Shown here piece by piece: positions 16,542 to 27,800 of a stretch of 61,781 nucleotides of DNA (its first letter is position 1; every line of letters starts with the position of its first letter). Both the position numbers and the translations under genes were made by a program. The notes under the pieces are model-generated. The model worked only from the letters and a program-made list of their open reading frames with translations, was not told where the DNA came from and searched no databases. Where the stretch lies: NCBI GenBank assembly GCA_043774625.1, contig JAYVTG010000006.1:1-61781 (forward strand), read 5' to 3'. Source of the stretch: JAAFIP01 sp043774625 (lineage in GTDB: Bacteria > Pseudomonadota > Gammaproteobacteria > Burkholderiales > Burkholderiaceae_C).

Positions 16542-16546
16542 TATTC

Positions 16547-16591
16547 GCTGCGAATTGCATAGCTGCTCGCGCATATTTTGTAATGGCTTGG
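16547..16591 (+). repeat. 41-bp dispersed repeat, copy 5
   Basis: The core ATAGCTGCTCGCGCATAT is intact but the right third reads TTTGTAATGGCTTGG, close to the variant inside dgoK (TTTGTAAAGGCTGG). This may mark a subfamily. Confidence 0.7.
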
Positions 16592-16694
16592 GATGATTTG
16601 GCTTCTAGCGAGGGGCCTGGCGTTTATTGCATAGTTTGCCGATTGGATGGATATCCAGCAACGTGCAAATCCGAAGTTTTAGGGAGAACGGTAG

Positions 16695-17669
16695 ATGGCG
16701 GTGTTGATGGGCTTGGCGCGGTTTTGTAGGAAATTGCTACGAGTTTGGCGCGTTGCTTTACGATGGCTGGGCGTATTCAAGCCTGCCCCCTACCGCGGCC
16801 CGCGCCTGCAGCCTGTCTCTCGCCAGGTAACGCTCTGGGGGAATTTCACTCACAGCCAAGGCGCAAGCGGCCACCCGCAGGCCAAGCCTGCCTGGGTGCT
16901 TGGCGCTTTGCTGGAGCTTGCGGCGGCCTCACCGCTGGCGGGCTGTCGGACACTGGCCAACTGTTTCAATCTGCTCTATTCGGAAACTGGACAGTCGATC
17001 TCCAAGACCTGGGTCTATGAGCGGCTCAAAGCTCGTGCGCATGCCTTGGCACTGGCGCGGTTGCGTTTACCGCGCGTGGCGCGTTCAGAGGCGCTTGGTA
17101 GGGTGTGGGGCGTGGATTTGACAGGTTTGCTGCTCACCACGGGTGACGTACTGCCGGTGTGGGGAGTCTTTGAGCATGCAAGTCGGACAGTACTACAGCT
17201 GGAGCCGCTGAAGAGGTACAACAGTTTGATTCTGCTGGGTAAGTTGATTCAGGCGTTTGGCGAGTATGGAAAGCCCAAAGCCATTCGCAGCGACAACGAC
17301 CGAGTATTTAAGACCTTGGCGTTTCGCACGGTACTTTGGCTGCTGGGCGTGAAGCAACAATTCACGGCGCTTCACTGTCCTTGGCAAAACGGCAGGATTG
17401 AACGCTTTTGGAGAACTTTGAAGGAGACGCTAGGCACCAAGCAGCGCAGGTTTAGACATGGCTTGCAGGTACTGGAGGAGCAGTATCGGTTTGCGTCTTT
17501 TGTAACCATGAAGGAGGTACTGAGCGAGTTTCAAGCGTTCTACAACTTCAGCAGGCCGCACCAGGCTTTGAAGGGCAAGACTCCGGCGCAGGTGTGGAGC
17601 CAGAGGCTTGAAGAGCGCAAACAAAAGATGTCGGGGAAGATGAAGAACGAAAAGCCTGACACGTCGTAG
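16695..17669 (+). CDS. Orphan transposase/integrase with rve (DDE) core
   Basis: The 324-residue protein has an N-terminal region with a likely helix-turn-helix (about 75-110) and a retroviral-type integrase core. Candidate catalytic residues are D in VWGVDLTG, D in IRSDND and E in NGRIERFWRTLKE, followed by FYNFSRPHQALKGKTPAQVW, typical of IS3/IS481-like enzymes. A GGGAG ribosome site precedes the ATG. No terminal inverted repeats or target duplication could be found around it, so it may be a relic or a single-gene element. It lies between the toxin pair and the CDI-like locus. Confidence 0.82.
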   Translation: MAVLMGLARFCRKLLRVWRVALRWLGVFKPAPYRGPRLQPVSRQVTLWGNFTHSQGASGHPQAKPAWVLGALLELAAASPLAGCRTLANCFNLLYSETGQSISKTWVYERLKARAHALALARLRLPRVARSEALGRVWGVDLTGLLLTTGDVLPVWGVFEHASRTVLQLEPLKRYNSLILLGKLIQAFGEYGKPKAIRSDNDRVFKTLAFRTVLWLLGVKQQFTALHCPWQNGRIERFWRTLKETLGTKQRRFRHGLQVLEEQYRFASFVTMKEVLSEFQAFYNFSRPHQALKGKTPAQVWSQRLEERKQKMSGKMKNEKPDTS

Positions 17670-17835
17670 CTCAAACGTTCACTCCACTCTCAATTCAATA
17701 GCAAATTTCGCAGTTTTTACAGCGGCGGTAGAGGTTTTGCGCTTTAAATCGGTTTATGCGCGCAAGCTCATAAAGAGTCTAAAAATTCATTGCTTTTCCA
17801 CATGAAAACTAGCTGCTCAGCTTCGCGCGCGAAAA

Positions 17836-17870
17836 ACAAAAAAGCCTGCGGTTTTGCAACTGCAGGCTTG
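17836..17870 (-). terminator. Intrinsic terminator of the CDI-like operon
   Basis: On the minus strand AAGCCTGC pairs with GCAGGCTT and is followed by a T-run. It lies about 160 bp after the immunity gene stop, so it can end the tpsB-tpsA-immunity transcript. Confidence 0.75.
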
Positions 17871-17886
17871 AAGGTAGAAATGTAGC

Positions 17887-17941
17887 GGTGTCCAGGGTTT
17901 TTATATTTCGGATCAACGACTTACGAGAGGTGGACATTACA
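17887..17941 (-). repeat. 55-bp direct repeat, unit 1
   Basis: On the minus strand the unit begins TGTAATGTCCACC and ends CCTGGACACC. It shares about two thirds of its bases with unit 2, 40 bp away. Confidence 0.7.
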
Positions 17942-17980
17942 ATGTATAGCTTGTAAGTGGCTTGGAGGTGAGAAAGCTGT

Positions 17981-18035
17981 GGTGTCCGGGGGGTTTCTGT
18001 TCCAGATCAACGGGTTGCGGGTGGTGAACATTACA
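17981..18035 (-). repeat. 55-bp direct repeat, unit 2 (overlaps immunity gene stop)
   Basis: On the minus strand it begins TGTAATGTTCACC and ends CCCGGACACC. The TAA inside its first bases is the stop codon of the immunity gene. Confidence 0.7.
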
Positions 18036-18837
18036 GGGGCTTGGGTGGAAACTGAAAGTCTGGCACACGATAAACGTGATCGGGTGGGTTGTTCGGGTTG
18101 AAGATGATGTTGTCGTCAATGTGTGCTTTGACTTGCTGGCGGATTGCGTCCACATGGTCATAGCGTTCGCGTACATCAAACAAACTTTCTGTGAGCTGGA
18201 TGTAAACCGATTCAGGGCCTAGTTGCTCGACTTTGTAGGCAGGTGCAGACAGCAACTTGTCTAAACCGAATAGGCGTACGTAGGGGGAGCCGAAGACTTG
18301 ACTCCAGTAGACGGCGGGGAGGTGTTTGACCATGTCAACGGAGCGAAGCAAAACAACATTGTGATTAGCCTGTAACCATGCATTGCTCGCTTCGCTTGTC
18401 AGGTAGCTGTCCAGCCCCCAGCTAAATACCGCGTAATCGGCGTTGAAACGTTGACTGGCGTGCTTTGTGAACTCAATCAAACGCGACTCAAGCTCAATAG
18501 GCAGATGAACGTACAGAAAGCTGCTTGCATGCTGAGGACCACGAACTGGCCACACCATCTTTTTAAAGCCGCCCCATGACTTAGGTGCACCCTTGCGCCG
18601 CCAGTCAAAATCCCATAGACCCATCGCATTTTTTGGCGCTGCGATCATGATGTCACGAATTTTTTGAACATCAAAAGGATCGCGATATGGCTCTGTGATG
18701 CCCCATACATCAGGCATTAGCTCGGGTAGGTTGTTTACGAAGTCTTCCACCAAAGGCATGAATGCTTCCTCTGTATTAAAAGCGCCGTGGTGGTAGAAAT
18801 CTAAATTTGCGTCTTTGAGTCCGGGTACTTTTTTCAT
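18031..18837 (-). CDS. Presumed immunity protein of the CdiA-like toxin
   Basis: This 268-residue protein has no signal peptide or membrane helix, so it should stay in the cytoplasm. I cannot assign it to a family with confidence; it is rich in aromatic residues (LMPDVWGITEPYRDPFDV, GLWDFDWRRKGAPKSWGGF) in a way loosely like Imm52-type proteins. Its ATG overlaps the toxin stop by ATGA, the arrangement expected for a cognate cdiI-type gene directly after the toxin tip. A longer frame from 18858 exists but would start within the toxin gene. The role is inferred from position. Confidence 0.65.
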   Translation of the reverse strand: MKKVPGLKDANLDFYHHGAFNTEEAFMPLVEDFVNNLPELMPDVWGITEPYRDPFDVQKIRDIMIAAPKNAMGLWDFDWRRKGAPKSWGGFKKMVWPVRGPQHASSFLYVHLPIELESRLIEFTKHASQRFNADYAVFSWGLDSYLTSEASNAWLQANHNVVLLRSVDMVKHLPAVYWSQVFGSPYVRLFGLDKLLSAPAYKVEQLGPESVYIQLTESLFDVRERYDHVDAIRQQVKAHIDDNIIFNPNNPPDHVYRVPDFQFPPKPL

Positions 18838-21800
18838 GATCTTGCCGCCACTGTCCACACAAAGTTCTTCATGGTTTTTGCGATAGGGTCAAATACTTTG
18901 ACTGTTGCATCCGCACCTAGGAGCATGCGTTGCAAAGGCGCTGATATTACCGTCCCCGTGGTCACTACAAGCTCAGTTCCGGATAAGGTTGCCCCCGCCT
19001 TAGTCGCTGCGCCAGCTTGAACCAACTCAACATAGGCACGAAGCTGTGGACTGTTTGCTAAGTAGGCAACATTCTTGATTTCCAGGATTTTTTCACCGCC
19101 GAGCAGCGCGTCTGGGATCACTGTGACTGACTTCCCGCTAGTAGTTGTGATCGTAAACGCCTCCTTATTTTTAGCAAGTGGACTCCCCAAGTACTCAATC
19201 ACCGCCTTCTCAAACGTAGCCCCCTTCGCCTGATTCTCCGCAATCCGCGCCGCCGCAGTCACACTCGGCAAATGGCTCATGGCGTTGGTCAGCTCAGCAG
19301 CTTTAGCCACACCTTTGGCTGCGCCCCCCAGCGCAGGCGTCATACCCAGCGCTGCAAAGAAGTAATTAGCCTCTTGGCCTGAAACACTCTTGCCATTGAT
19401 GAGCTCGTAGGCAGACGTTGCCATACCGGGCACCACCAGCAAGCCAGCTACTGCCTCGCCTGCCATGAGTGCGTGCTGCGGGCTCATTTGTCCCATCAGG
19501 TTAGCCAGAGGCATCTTGTCGCTGGCGTTGTAGATGGTGGTCAGCGCGTCAATCTTGGCTGCTGAGGCCGCGAGCTGCTGGCGCTGCTGGGTGAATTCCT
19601 GCGCGGTGATTTGCTTTTTGACGAGCTGATCTTCAAGCGCCTGTATTTTGGGTGTGATGACCTTGGAGACGGCTGTTTGATTGCGGTACAGCGCGTTGTT
19701 GTCTGTTTCGATGCGTGCTGCGTTGCTGGCTGCGGCCGCATCGCCGCCTACGCCTGCGGCAATGCCCGCCATCAAGCTAGACAGTAAATTCGATCGCGCA
19801 TTTTTTTGCTCGGCGGTGGCGTTGCTATCGTCTCTGAGCAGGCTGTTGATGACGCTGCTTGCAGCTGCGCCTGCTGCTGCGCTGGTGCAGCTACCGGTAC
19901 CGGCGGCAGCGCCCGCGCAGGCCAGCAACGTATGCAAGCCTGCGCGTAGGGTCTCACTGCCTGCTGTGTCTGCAATGGCTTTGATTTGCTGTGCGCCTAG
20001 GGACTGGAGGTAGTTGATCCCCGCGCTTTGTATCACTTGTGCGCTGCTGCCGGTCACGTTGCCTGCCACTGCGGCGATAAAGGCGGTGCTGATTTGCTGG
20101 TAGGTGCCGCCTGTGCTCCATTTGTTGAGATCAGCAATTTGGCCGCGTAGTTGGACTATTTCTGCAGGGTCGTCCGTTTTGAGCAGTTGCTCTGAGAGTT
20201 CTTTCTTTTTTGTTTCTGCTTGTGTAGCCTGGGTTTGCACAAAGGTGCTGGCTTGCTGTACGAATGCACCCGTAATCGCAAACCCCGCCTTGATCTCCGT
20301 CTCCTTAAAGATCGGCTTAAGCGCATTGGTCGTATTCGTATCGGTGCTGACCTTGGTGTTCACACTGGCCACCGTGGTGGCTGCGTCTTTGCCGGTGAGC
20401 TGCACTTGGGCTGTGTTGTCGGTGATGACGATATGGGTACCTGCTGCATTGCCGCTGATGCCGCTAGCCGTGGTGCTGGCCGCACTGCCATTGGCGCTCA
20501 GGGCTACAGGTGGGCTGGCGTTCAAGCCGTTGTAGCCGCTTTGTAACGGTGCATTGGTTTTAGGATCAATCACGGGGTTGCCGTTCTTGTCTTGCTGCAC
20601 GCCGCTGTAGCTCACGCCAATGCTGGTGCTGTTGGCGTTGTAGTTGGCGCTGTTGTGGATATCCTGGGTGCTCAGGCTGCCGGTGATGAGGCTGTTTTTA
20701 TTGTCCTGGATCGCCTTGTCTGTGGAGGTGATGGCGGCGCCTGTGAGGGCTGTCTTGCCAGCTACCACGATATCAAAGCCGCCATCGCCTGTTTTGATGC
20801 CGCTTTGCTGCGTGACGCTTTGGAAGGTGCTGTTGATATTGGTTTTACTGGCGTTGGCGCTCGCGCTGAATGCACCTGCGCCAATCGGGATGCCCACTGA
20901 GCCGCCTACGCTACTTTCCTTGGCTTGGTAGGTGCTACTGTCTTGCAGCGAGGTGATGGTCAGGTTGCCGCCAATGTCGGCAATCACGCTTTTGCCTGCG
21001 GCTGTAGCCCCTAGCAGGGTGGTGTTATTGCCGCTAGAGATGGACAGTCGGTTGCCTGCGCTGACTTGGGTGTTGGTGTAGCTGGTGTCTTGCCCATCAC
21101 TGTTGCCTCGGCCTTTGCTGGCGCTGGCGTTCACAGCCATGCCGCCCGTGCCCACACTGACTCCGATGGAGCCAGAGCTGTTTTTGCTGGTGCTGGTTTG
21201 GCTGGCGGTGTTCATGCCTGCGAGTAAGCTGATGTCGTTGTCGGCGCTTAAAGATACGTTGCCGTCGGCGTTGACTTTGGAGCCTTGAATCAAGATGTTG
21301 CTGTCTTTGCCGCCCCCTGTGGCCTGCAAAGTGATGTTGCCACCCGCGGCCAGCGTTGAGCCTTGGCTGGTGGAGCTTGTCGCGCTGCTGTTCGATTGGC
21401 TGCGGCTGCTCCCTAAGGCGATGTTGACGTTCACACCGCCTGCACTGGCAGGATTGGTAGCCACTGCATCGGCTGCATTTTTGACAGCCAAGGCGGAGGT
21501 GGCGGCGGCCAGGGCTTGCATGCGGCTATTTTTGGTCTGGCCCATCGCTTGCGTGGTGGAGTCTATAGTTTGGGCCGCTGCGAGCACGGGGTTGGTGACG
21601 CTGACACTCAGCCCGCTTTGCTTGAATTTGCTCTCGCTTTGGCTGGCACTGGTGTTTTGCGCGTCCAGGATGGCGATGTCTTTGGCCAAGATGGTGATGT
21701 CCCCGCCGGGGGTGAGGATGTCCGAGCCTGTCTGGGTGTATTGGTTGCCCGCTACGATGTTGACGTTGCCGGTTTTGCTGCCAATGGTGCTGGCTGCGGC

Positions 21801-24800
21801 TGAGGTGCTTTGGCTGGCCGTGTCGGCCGATTGTTCGCGTTTGCCTACGGTAAACCCGATGCCGCCGCTATCCATGAGGCCCGATTTTTGCTCTGCATGC
21901 AGTTTGCTTTGTGTTTGGCTGTTGGTGGCGGCTACGATGCTGATGTTGTTTTTAGCTACCAGGGTGGTGCCGGTGTCGCTGATCACTTCGCTGCCTACGA
22001 CGCTAATGTCTTTGCCAGCGTTGATGAGCACGGTGTTGCCGCCAATGCTGCTGCCTATGCTGGTGTTGGTGCTTTCTTTCAGGTCGTTTTGGCTAGATTT
22101 GCTGCCAAGCAGGCCTTTGCTGCTGGTGTAGTTGGCTGCGTCAAATTCGCTGGTAGCGCGCCCTTGGGTGATGGCGATGTTGCGCTTGGCGATCAGGCTG
22201 GTTTGGCCGCTGGCGCTGTCGATGTTGGCCGCGCGGGTGTTGATGTCTTGGCCTGCGCTTAAGGTGATGTTGCCGCCCGCTGTCAGGCTGGAGCCTATGT
22301 CTTGGGTGTTGGCGGTTTTGATGTAGTTGCGCGCGTCAAATACGGTGGCGGTTTTACTGGCGGTGGTTTGGGTGGCCAGGTTGATGTCGCGTTGGGCGCT
22401 GATGCTTAAGGTGCCTGCGGCGTCTACCTGGCCTGCGCGGATGGTGACGTCCCTATCGGCGCTGACCAGTACGTTGCCCCCTTGCAGGGTGGCTATGCGG
22501 TCCAGGTTGGTGCGGGTGCCGCTGGTGCCTACCGTATTGCGGGTCATCGTCTCTAGCACTACATCGCGCCCGGCCAGCAGGGCTACTTTGCTGCTGCTGG
22601 TGTAGTTGCCGTTGGCGTCGCTGCCAGTGATGGAGCCTGAGAGGTTCTTCAGGTCGTTGTTGGCGCGGGCGTAGATGTCGTTACCGCGGATGGAACCACC
22701 ACGGTTGATGATGTCGTGCTCGGCCAGCAAGGTGGTGCTGTTGGCACCGGCAATGGTGCCGCTGTTGATGATGTCGCCAGTGCTTTTGATATATATGTCT
22801 TTGGCCGAGATCAGGCTGGCACTGGCTTGCAGGTCGCCCACCTGGGGGCGGCGCAGGTACACCTGGGGTACCAGTACTTGTTGTAGGCTGCCGTCGGCCA
22901 GGGTCACGGTTTGGGCGGTGAGCCAGACGATGTCGGTGGTGAGGTTGGCCATTTGGTCGGCACTCAAGCTGACGCCGGGGCTTAACTTGTATTGCTTGGC
23001 GTAGGCAATGCCCGCGTCCATCAGGGCTTGGTATTCTGTTTCGGTGCTGCTAAAACCGCTGATAAAGCGGCGGCCTGTCAGGGCCAGAATTTGGTCGTTG
23101 ACCAGTTGCTGTTCATAAAAGCCGTCGCCATAGCGTTTGGCGGTGCGTGAGGGGTCCAGGTTGAGCTGGGCCAGGTAGTAATCGCTGCTCAAGAAGGTGC
23201 GGCCATTGGTAAAGCGTGGGTCGGTTTCTACCAAATAACGGCTGCCCGGTTCTGCGTGAATGATGAACAGGCTGTTGGCCGGTGGGGTCAGGCGGGGCAC
23301 GGTGGTCAAGACGACGTCGCGGGCGCGTTCGCCGGTGCCGTTGGCTGTGACTTTTTGGATAACGGTAGGGGCGTAGCTGACAGTTTGGGCAGCGGCAGGG
23401 CCGCGCACTTGGGTAGCCACGGTCTGTGCGGCTACTGCGGCCGTGCTGGCTCGCCCAGCGGTAATCGTTGTGGATGGCAGGTTGCCCAAGGGTCTGCTGT
23501 CAATCGTGGGGCCGTCGATGTTGGCGGCTTTTTTAGCGTCGGACTGCAAAGCTTCGACGATGGCAACGGCCTGGCTGTTGCCGGTAATGGCCAGGCTGCC
23601 AGATTGGGCTAACGCGGCGTTGGCAGCGGCACTGGTGTCTGCCAGAGCAGCAGAGGCTGCCAAAGGACAGGGTGCGTTGGGGTTGGTGCCTGGGATGCTG
23701 CAACCTACCTTGTTATTGGTCTTGTCTAAATAGACGACGATGTTTAGGGGCGGGTTGTCAACTACTGGGGCGGGGTTGTAGGCTTGCAATGGGCCCCAAT
23801 CGCGACCATCACCGCTACCAAAAGGGCCGCCACTCCATGTGTGGTTTGTAAACTGTGCGGTTCCACTGTCTTGAACAGTACGCTGGCCTGGGGTGGCGTT
23901 GTTGTCCACCTTGTTACCCTTGAAGGTACCGCCAGCGATGATCTGGCTGTCGTTGTTGTTGGCGGTAGTCGTGCGCAATGTAATGTCGCCACTGGCTAAA
24001 ATTTGCCCAGAAACGCCCGGGTTTGCCAAGGTGGTTTCAGTGGTGTTGCGGGTTACTACAAACTGGGTCCAGTCATTGGTTGCACCCATAAAGCGGCTGG
24101 CCAGGTCAGCATTAAAGCTATCAATGACTGCGTTCAGCGCGCTGGCTGCTACGTTAGTGCGCGCCGTCATGGTGGATGAATACGCATCGTAAGTAACCCA
24201 ATAGGCAGCGCAGGAGCCAGAATTGCTGCGCGTCTCTACAAATTGGCCATTAGAGTCAGGACTGTAATACGTGCAGGTGCTTTGGCCTGCAGGCAAGACA
24301 GGTAGCACCAAGTCCGCATAGCTGGGCGGTGCCACTGCAAATTTGGCCCAGATAGGGTCGGTTGTGCCATATACCTGCCGTACTTCGGGCGATGCAGTGG
24401 TGCAGATGTCAACGTTCGACCCGCCCGTGCATACAGATGGGCCGCCACTGAGCAGGGTTCCATATTTGATGTATTTGGCCACCCCAAAGCTGGGAATAGG
24501 AAATCTGGCGCTGTCTGCATAGTATGGCGTTGCACCAGCAATGGGCGTGGACAGTTGGTACAGCGCAAGTGGTTGCGACGAACCCTCAGGAAAGAAAAAG
24601 CTGGCGTCGGTGCTATTGGTCAATCTGGTCGTAGTTTGCAAACCCACGTTTTGGTTGAGCAAGTTGTTGGCGGTGATACTGATATTGCCACCCGCCTCTA
24701 TACGGCTGGCAATGTTGTTGACCGACCCAAAAGTACCTTGTGTGTTGCCATTAGCGTCCAGGCTGCCTGCGACCAAAATGTCGTTGATGGCGTAAACCAA

Positions 24801-27800
24801 GCCGCCGTTGGTGTTGTTAAGCACGCCACCGGTGATTACCAAATTGTTGCGCGCAGCCAGTGTGCCGCTGCCGTTGTTGTTGGTAGTGCCAGCGTTCAGC
24901 ACCAGCAAGTCGCCATAAATGCGCCCTGTGTTGTTCAGGGTGCCTGCGTTAATGGTGGTGTCAACGCCGTCAATCAACCCCGTGTTGTTGACGGTACCAC
25001 TGGCATTGATGATGGTGGTTTGTGCGCTGATTTCACCCGAATTGGTGAGGTTACCGGTGTTGGCGGTAAAGGTGTCGTTGGCCTTGAGCACGCCGCTGTT
25101 GTCGATATTGGTAGCGTTGATGGTCAGGTTCTTTTGGGCAGATAGCAGGCCCGTGTTGGCGTAGTCGCCATTGACGTTCAAGGTGACGTTGTTGGCGCTG
25201 GCAATAGTGCCGCCCAAGGCGCTGCTGCTGGTACTGACGCTGACGCTGTTGTCACCCACGATGGTGCCACCCGTATTCAGCAATGTGGGGGCTACCACCG
25301 TCAGCGTATTTTTGGCAGTCAGGGTGCCGCCCGTGTTGTTCAGGCTGCTGGTAGCCTTGGCAGACAAGTCGCGGGTCGCTTTGATGCTGCCGTTTTGGTT
25401 GTCGATGGTACTGGCGGTAACGGTCACATCGGTTGCGTCCACTGTACCCACGCTGTTGTTAAAGGCGCTGGCCGTTGCCGTTAGCTTGCCGTTAGAAGCC
25501 AGCTCACCAGCCTGGTTGTTTACGCTGTTGGTGGCGTTCAGGTTCAAGTCGCCCAGTGCGTTGATGCGGCCACCCTGGTTTTGGATATTGGCCGCTGTGA
25601 GTGTGGCTGTGCCATTGCCAAGAATTTGGCCTTTGCTGGTGCCTAGGTTACGGTTGTCAATGTCGCCTGTGGTGGTGATGGTGAGATTGCCGCTTGAAGC
25701 GATGTAGCCCGCCTGGTTGTTCAGGCTGCCTGCGTTAATATCCAAACCACCACCAGAGACGATGCCGGCTGTGAGGCCTGAGTTGGTGTTGCTCAGCGCT
25801 TGCCCGTTGGTGTTGATAGTGGCGTTGCCCACCGATTCCACCAAGCCTGCGTTGTTACTAAGCGCCTGGCTGTTGATGTCTAATTGCCCTGCCGCGCTGA
25901 TGGTGCCAGCGTTGTTGTTCAAACCTGCTGTAGTCAGGTTCAAATTGTTGCCGCTAACGATGCCGTTTTGGTTGTTGGTGCTACCAGCGCGCAGCGTGGT
26001 GTTGCCCAGGGCCTGGATGCGGCCACCGCTGTTATTGGTCAAGGCTTGGCCATTGGTGTTGATGTCCAGTGCGCTGTTGACAGAAGCCAGCGTGCCACTG
26101 TTGTTGTTCAGTGCTCCCGTGTCAAGTGTTAACGCACTGTCTGTCACGATCAGGCCGCCTTGGTTGTTTAGACCACCCTTGCTGGTGACGTTGGCCGTTG
26201 TTACAGCGCTGATAGTGCCTTGGCTGTTGTTCAGGCGGGTAGCGGTAATTTGCAATGCATCGTTGGTGCGGATTTGACCCTGCACACTGGACACGTCACC
26301 TACAGAGTTGATGCTCAAGGCTAGAGCACTGTTGATGCTGCCGCCGTCATTATTGAGGCTGACGGCTTGGATATTGAGGGTTTTGTCGGCAGACATGGTG
26401 CCGTTAGTGATGGCCCCTGCTTGTATCGACAGGTTACCTGCGGCTTGCAAGGCACCAGCGGTATTGTTTAGCGCCTGGCCATTGGTGTTGATGTGCAGGT
26501 CTTGTTGGGCGTTGACAATGCCAGCGTTGTTGACTAACGCACCACGGGTGTTGATGGCAACCGCCTGGTTACCCAGTATGCGGCCTTGGGTGTTGTCTAG
26601 CGTTGCGCTGTCCAGGTTTAGCTGGTTGTCAGATGCAATCAGGCCTGCATTGTTGTTGGTAATACTGGTGGTGGCAACAAAAGAAAGTGTACTGTTGGTT
26701 TGCACGCTGCCCGCGCTGTTGTCAATGCTGTTAGCGGTCAAGCTGATATTGCCGGGTGCCTGGATAGCGGCGCTGTTACGGATGGCACCAGTGGCATTGA
26801 TGCGGGTGTGGCGGGTAGACGCCAACACACCTGTGGCCGCACCTAAATCAGTGTTGCTCACATTGCCTGCAGTGATATTGAGGTCACGGCCAGCGGTCAT
26901 AGCACCGCCGCTATTCGTTACCTGATTGGCTGTATTGACTGTCAAGTCACGTCCGGCTTGCACAGTGCCGCTGTTTACCAAACTGGTGTTCGTAAGCACA
27001 ATGTCCTGGTTGGCTGCGATCAAACCATAGGACGTGGTGCCATTGGCCGTGGTAGATGCATTGATTAGTGCGCCGCTAGTAATGTCTAGAGTATTTTGAG
27101 CGACCAGCTTGCCGCCATCATTAATAAGTGCTTGGCCGCTGGTGTTGATGCGAATACTATTGTCAGAACTGATATTGCCAGCCGTATTATTTAACGCCTG
27201 TGTATTCAGGGTGCTGTCGGTGGCGCTGGTAATAGCGCCGTTTTGGTTGTTCAATGCGCCCACGGCAAAGGTGATGCTGCCTGCACTCTGAACGGTGCCG
27301 CGCTGGTTATCGAAGCCCTGGCCTTGGCTGTCAACCATTACGTTGGTGTTGGACAGTATTTGACCGCCGTCACGGTTGCTGACAACACCCGATGCGATGC
27401 GCAGCGCGTTGTTGCTCAAGATGCTGCCGCCCGTGTTGTTCAAGGCTTGGTTGTTGGTGTTGATGGCAAGTGTGGTGTTACTGGATATTTCACCCCCCGT
27501 GCTGTCAAGCGCTTGTGTGCTCAGGGCGAGCGCTTTCTTAGACGTAATCAAACCACCTCGATTTTCCGCATTGCCTGTGGTCAAGGTTAACTGGTTGGCT
27601 GACGATACGACAGCTTGCTGACCAGAGACTGCGTTATTGATAAACTTACCGCCTTGCGTGTTAATGCCAAGGTTACCACCTGCAACAATACTGCCGGCAC
27701 TGTTGTCCAGACTGGTAGTCACCAGGTTTGCGGTGGTACCTGCGCCTACGCTGCCGCGCACGTTGCTCATGACGCCGCTGGTAATGGCTATGGTTTGCTG

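Larger units (their letters stand above)
17670..18030. other. 361-bp gap downstream of the CDI-like locus
   Basis: No gene is supported. It contains a leftward terminator (17836-17870) and two 55-bp direct repeats (17887-17941 and 17981-18035). The first 165 bp after the transposase stop show nothing recognisable. Confidence 0.7.

Noticed and set aside
16560..17941. Insertion-sequence ends around the rve transposase
   Set aside because: TGTAATG occurs near 16579 and, inverted, at 17941, but the similarity stops after seven bases and the left site belongs to a 41-bp repeat copy.
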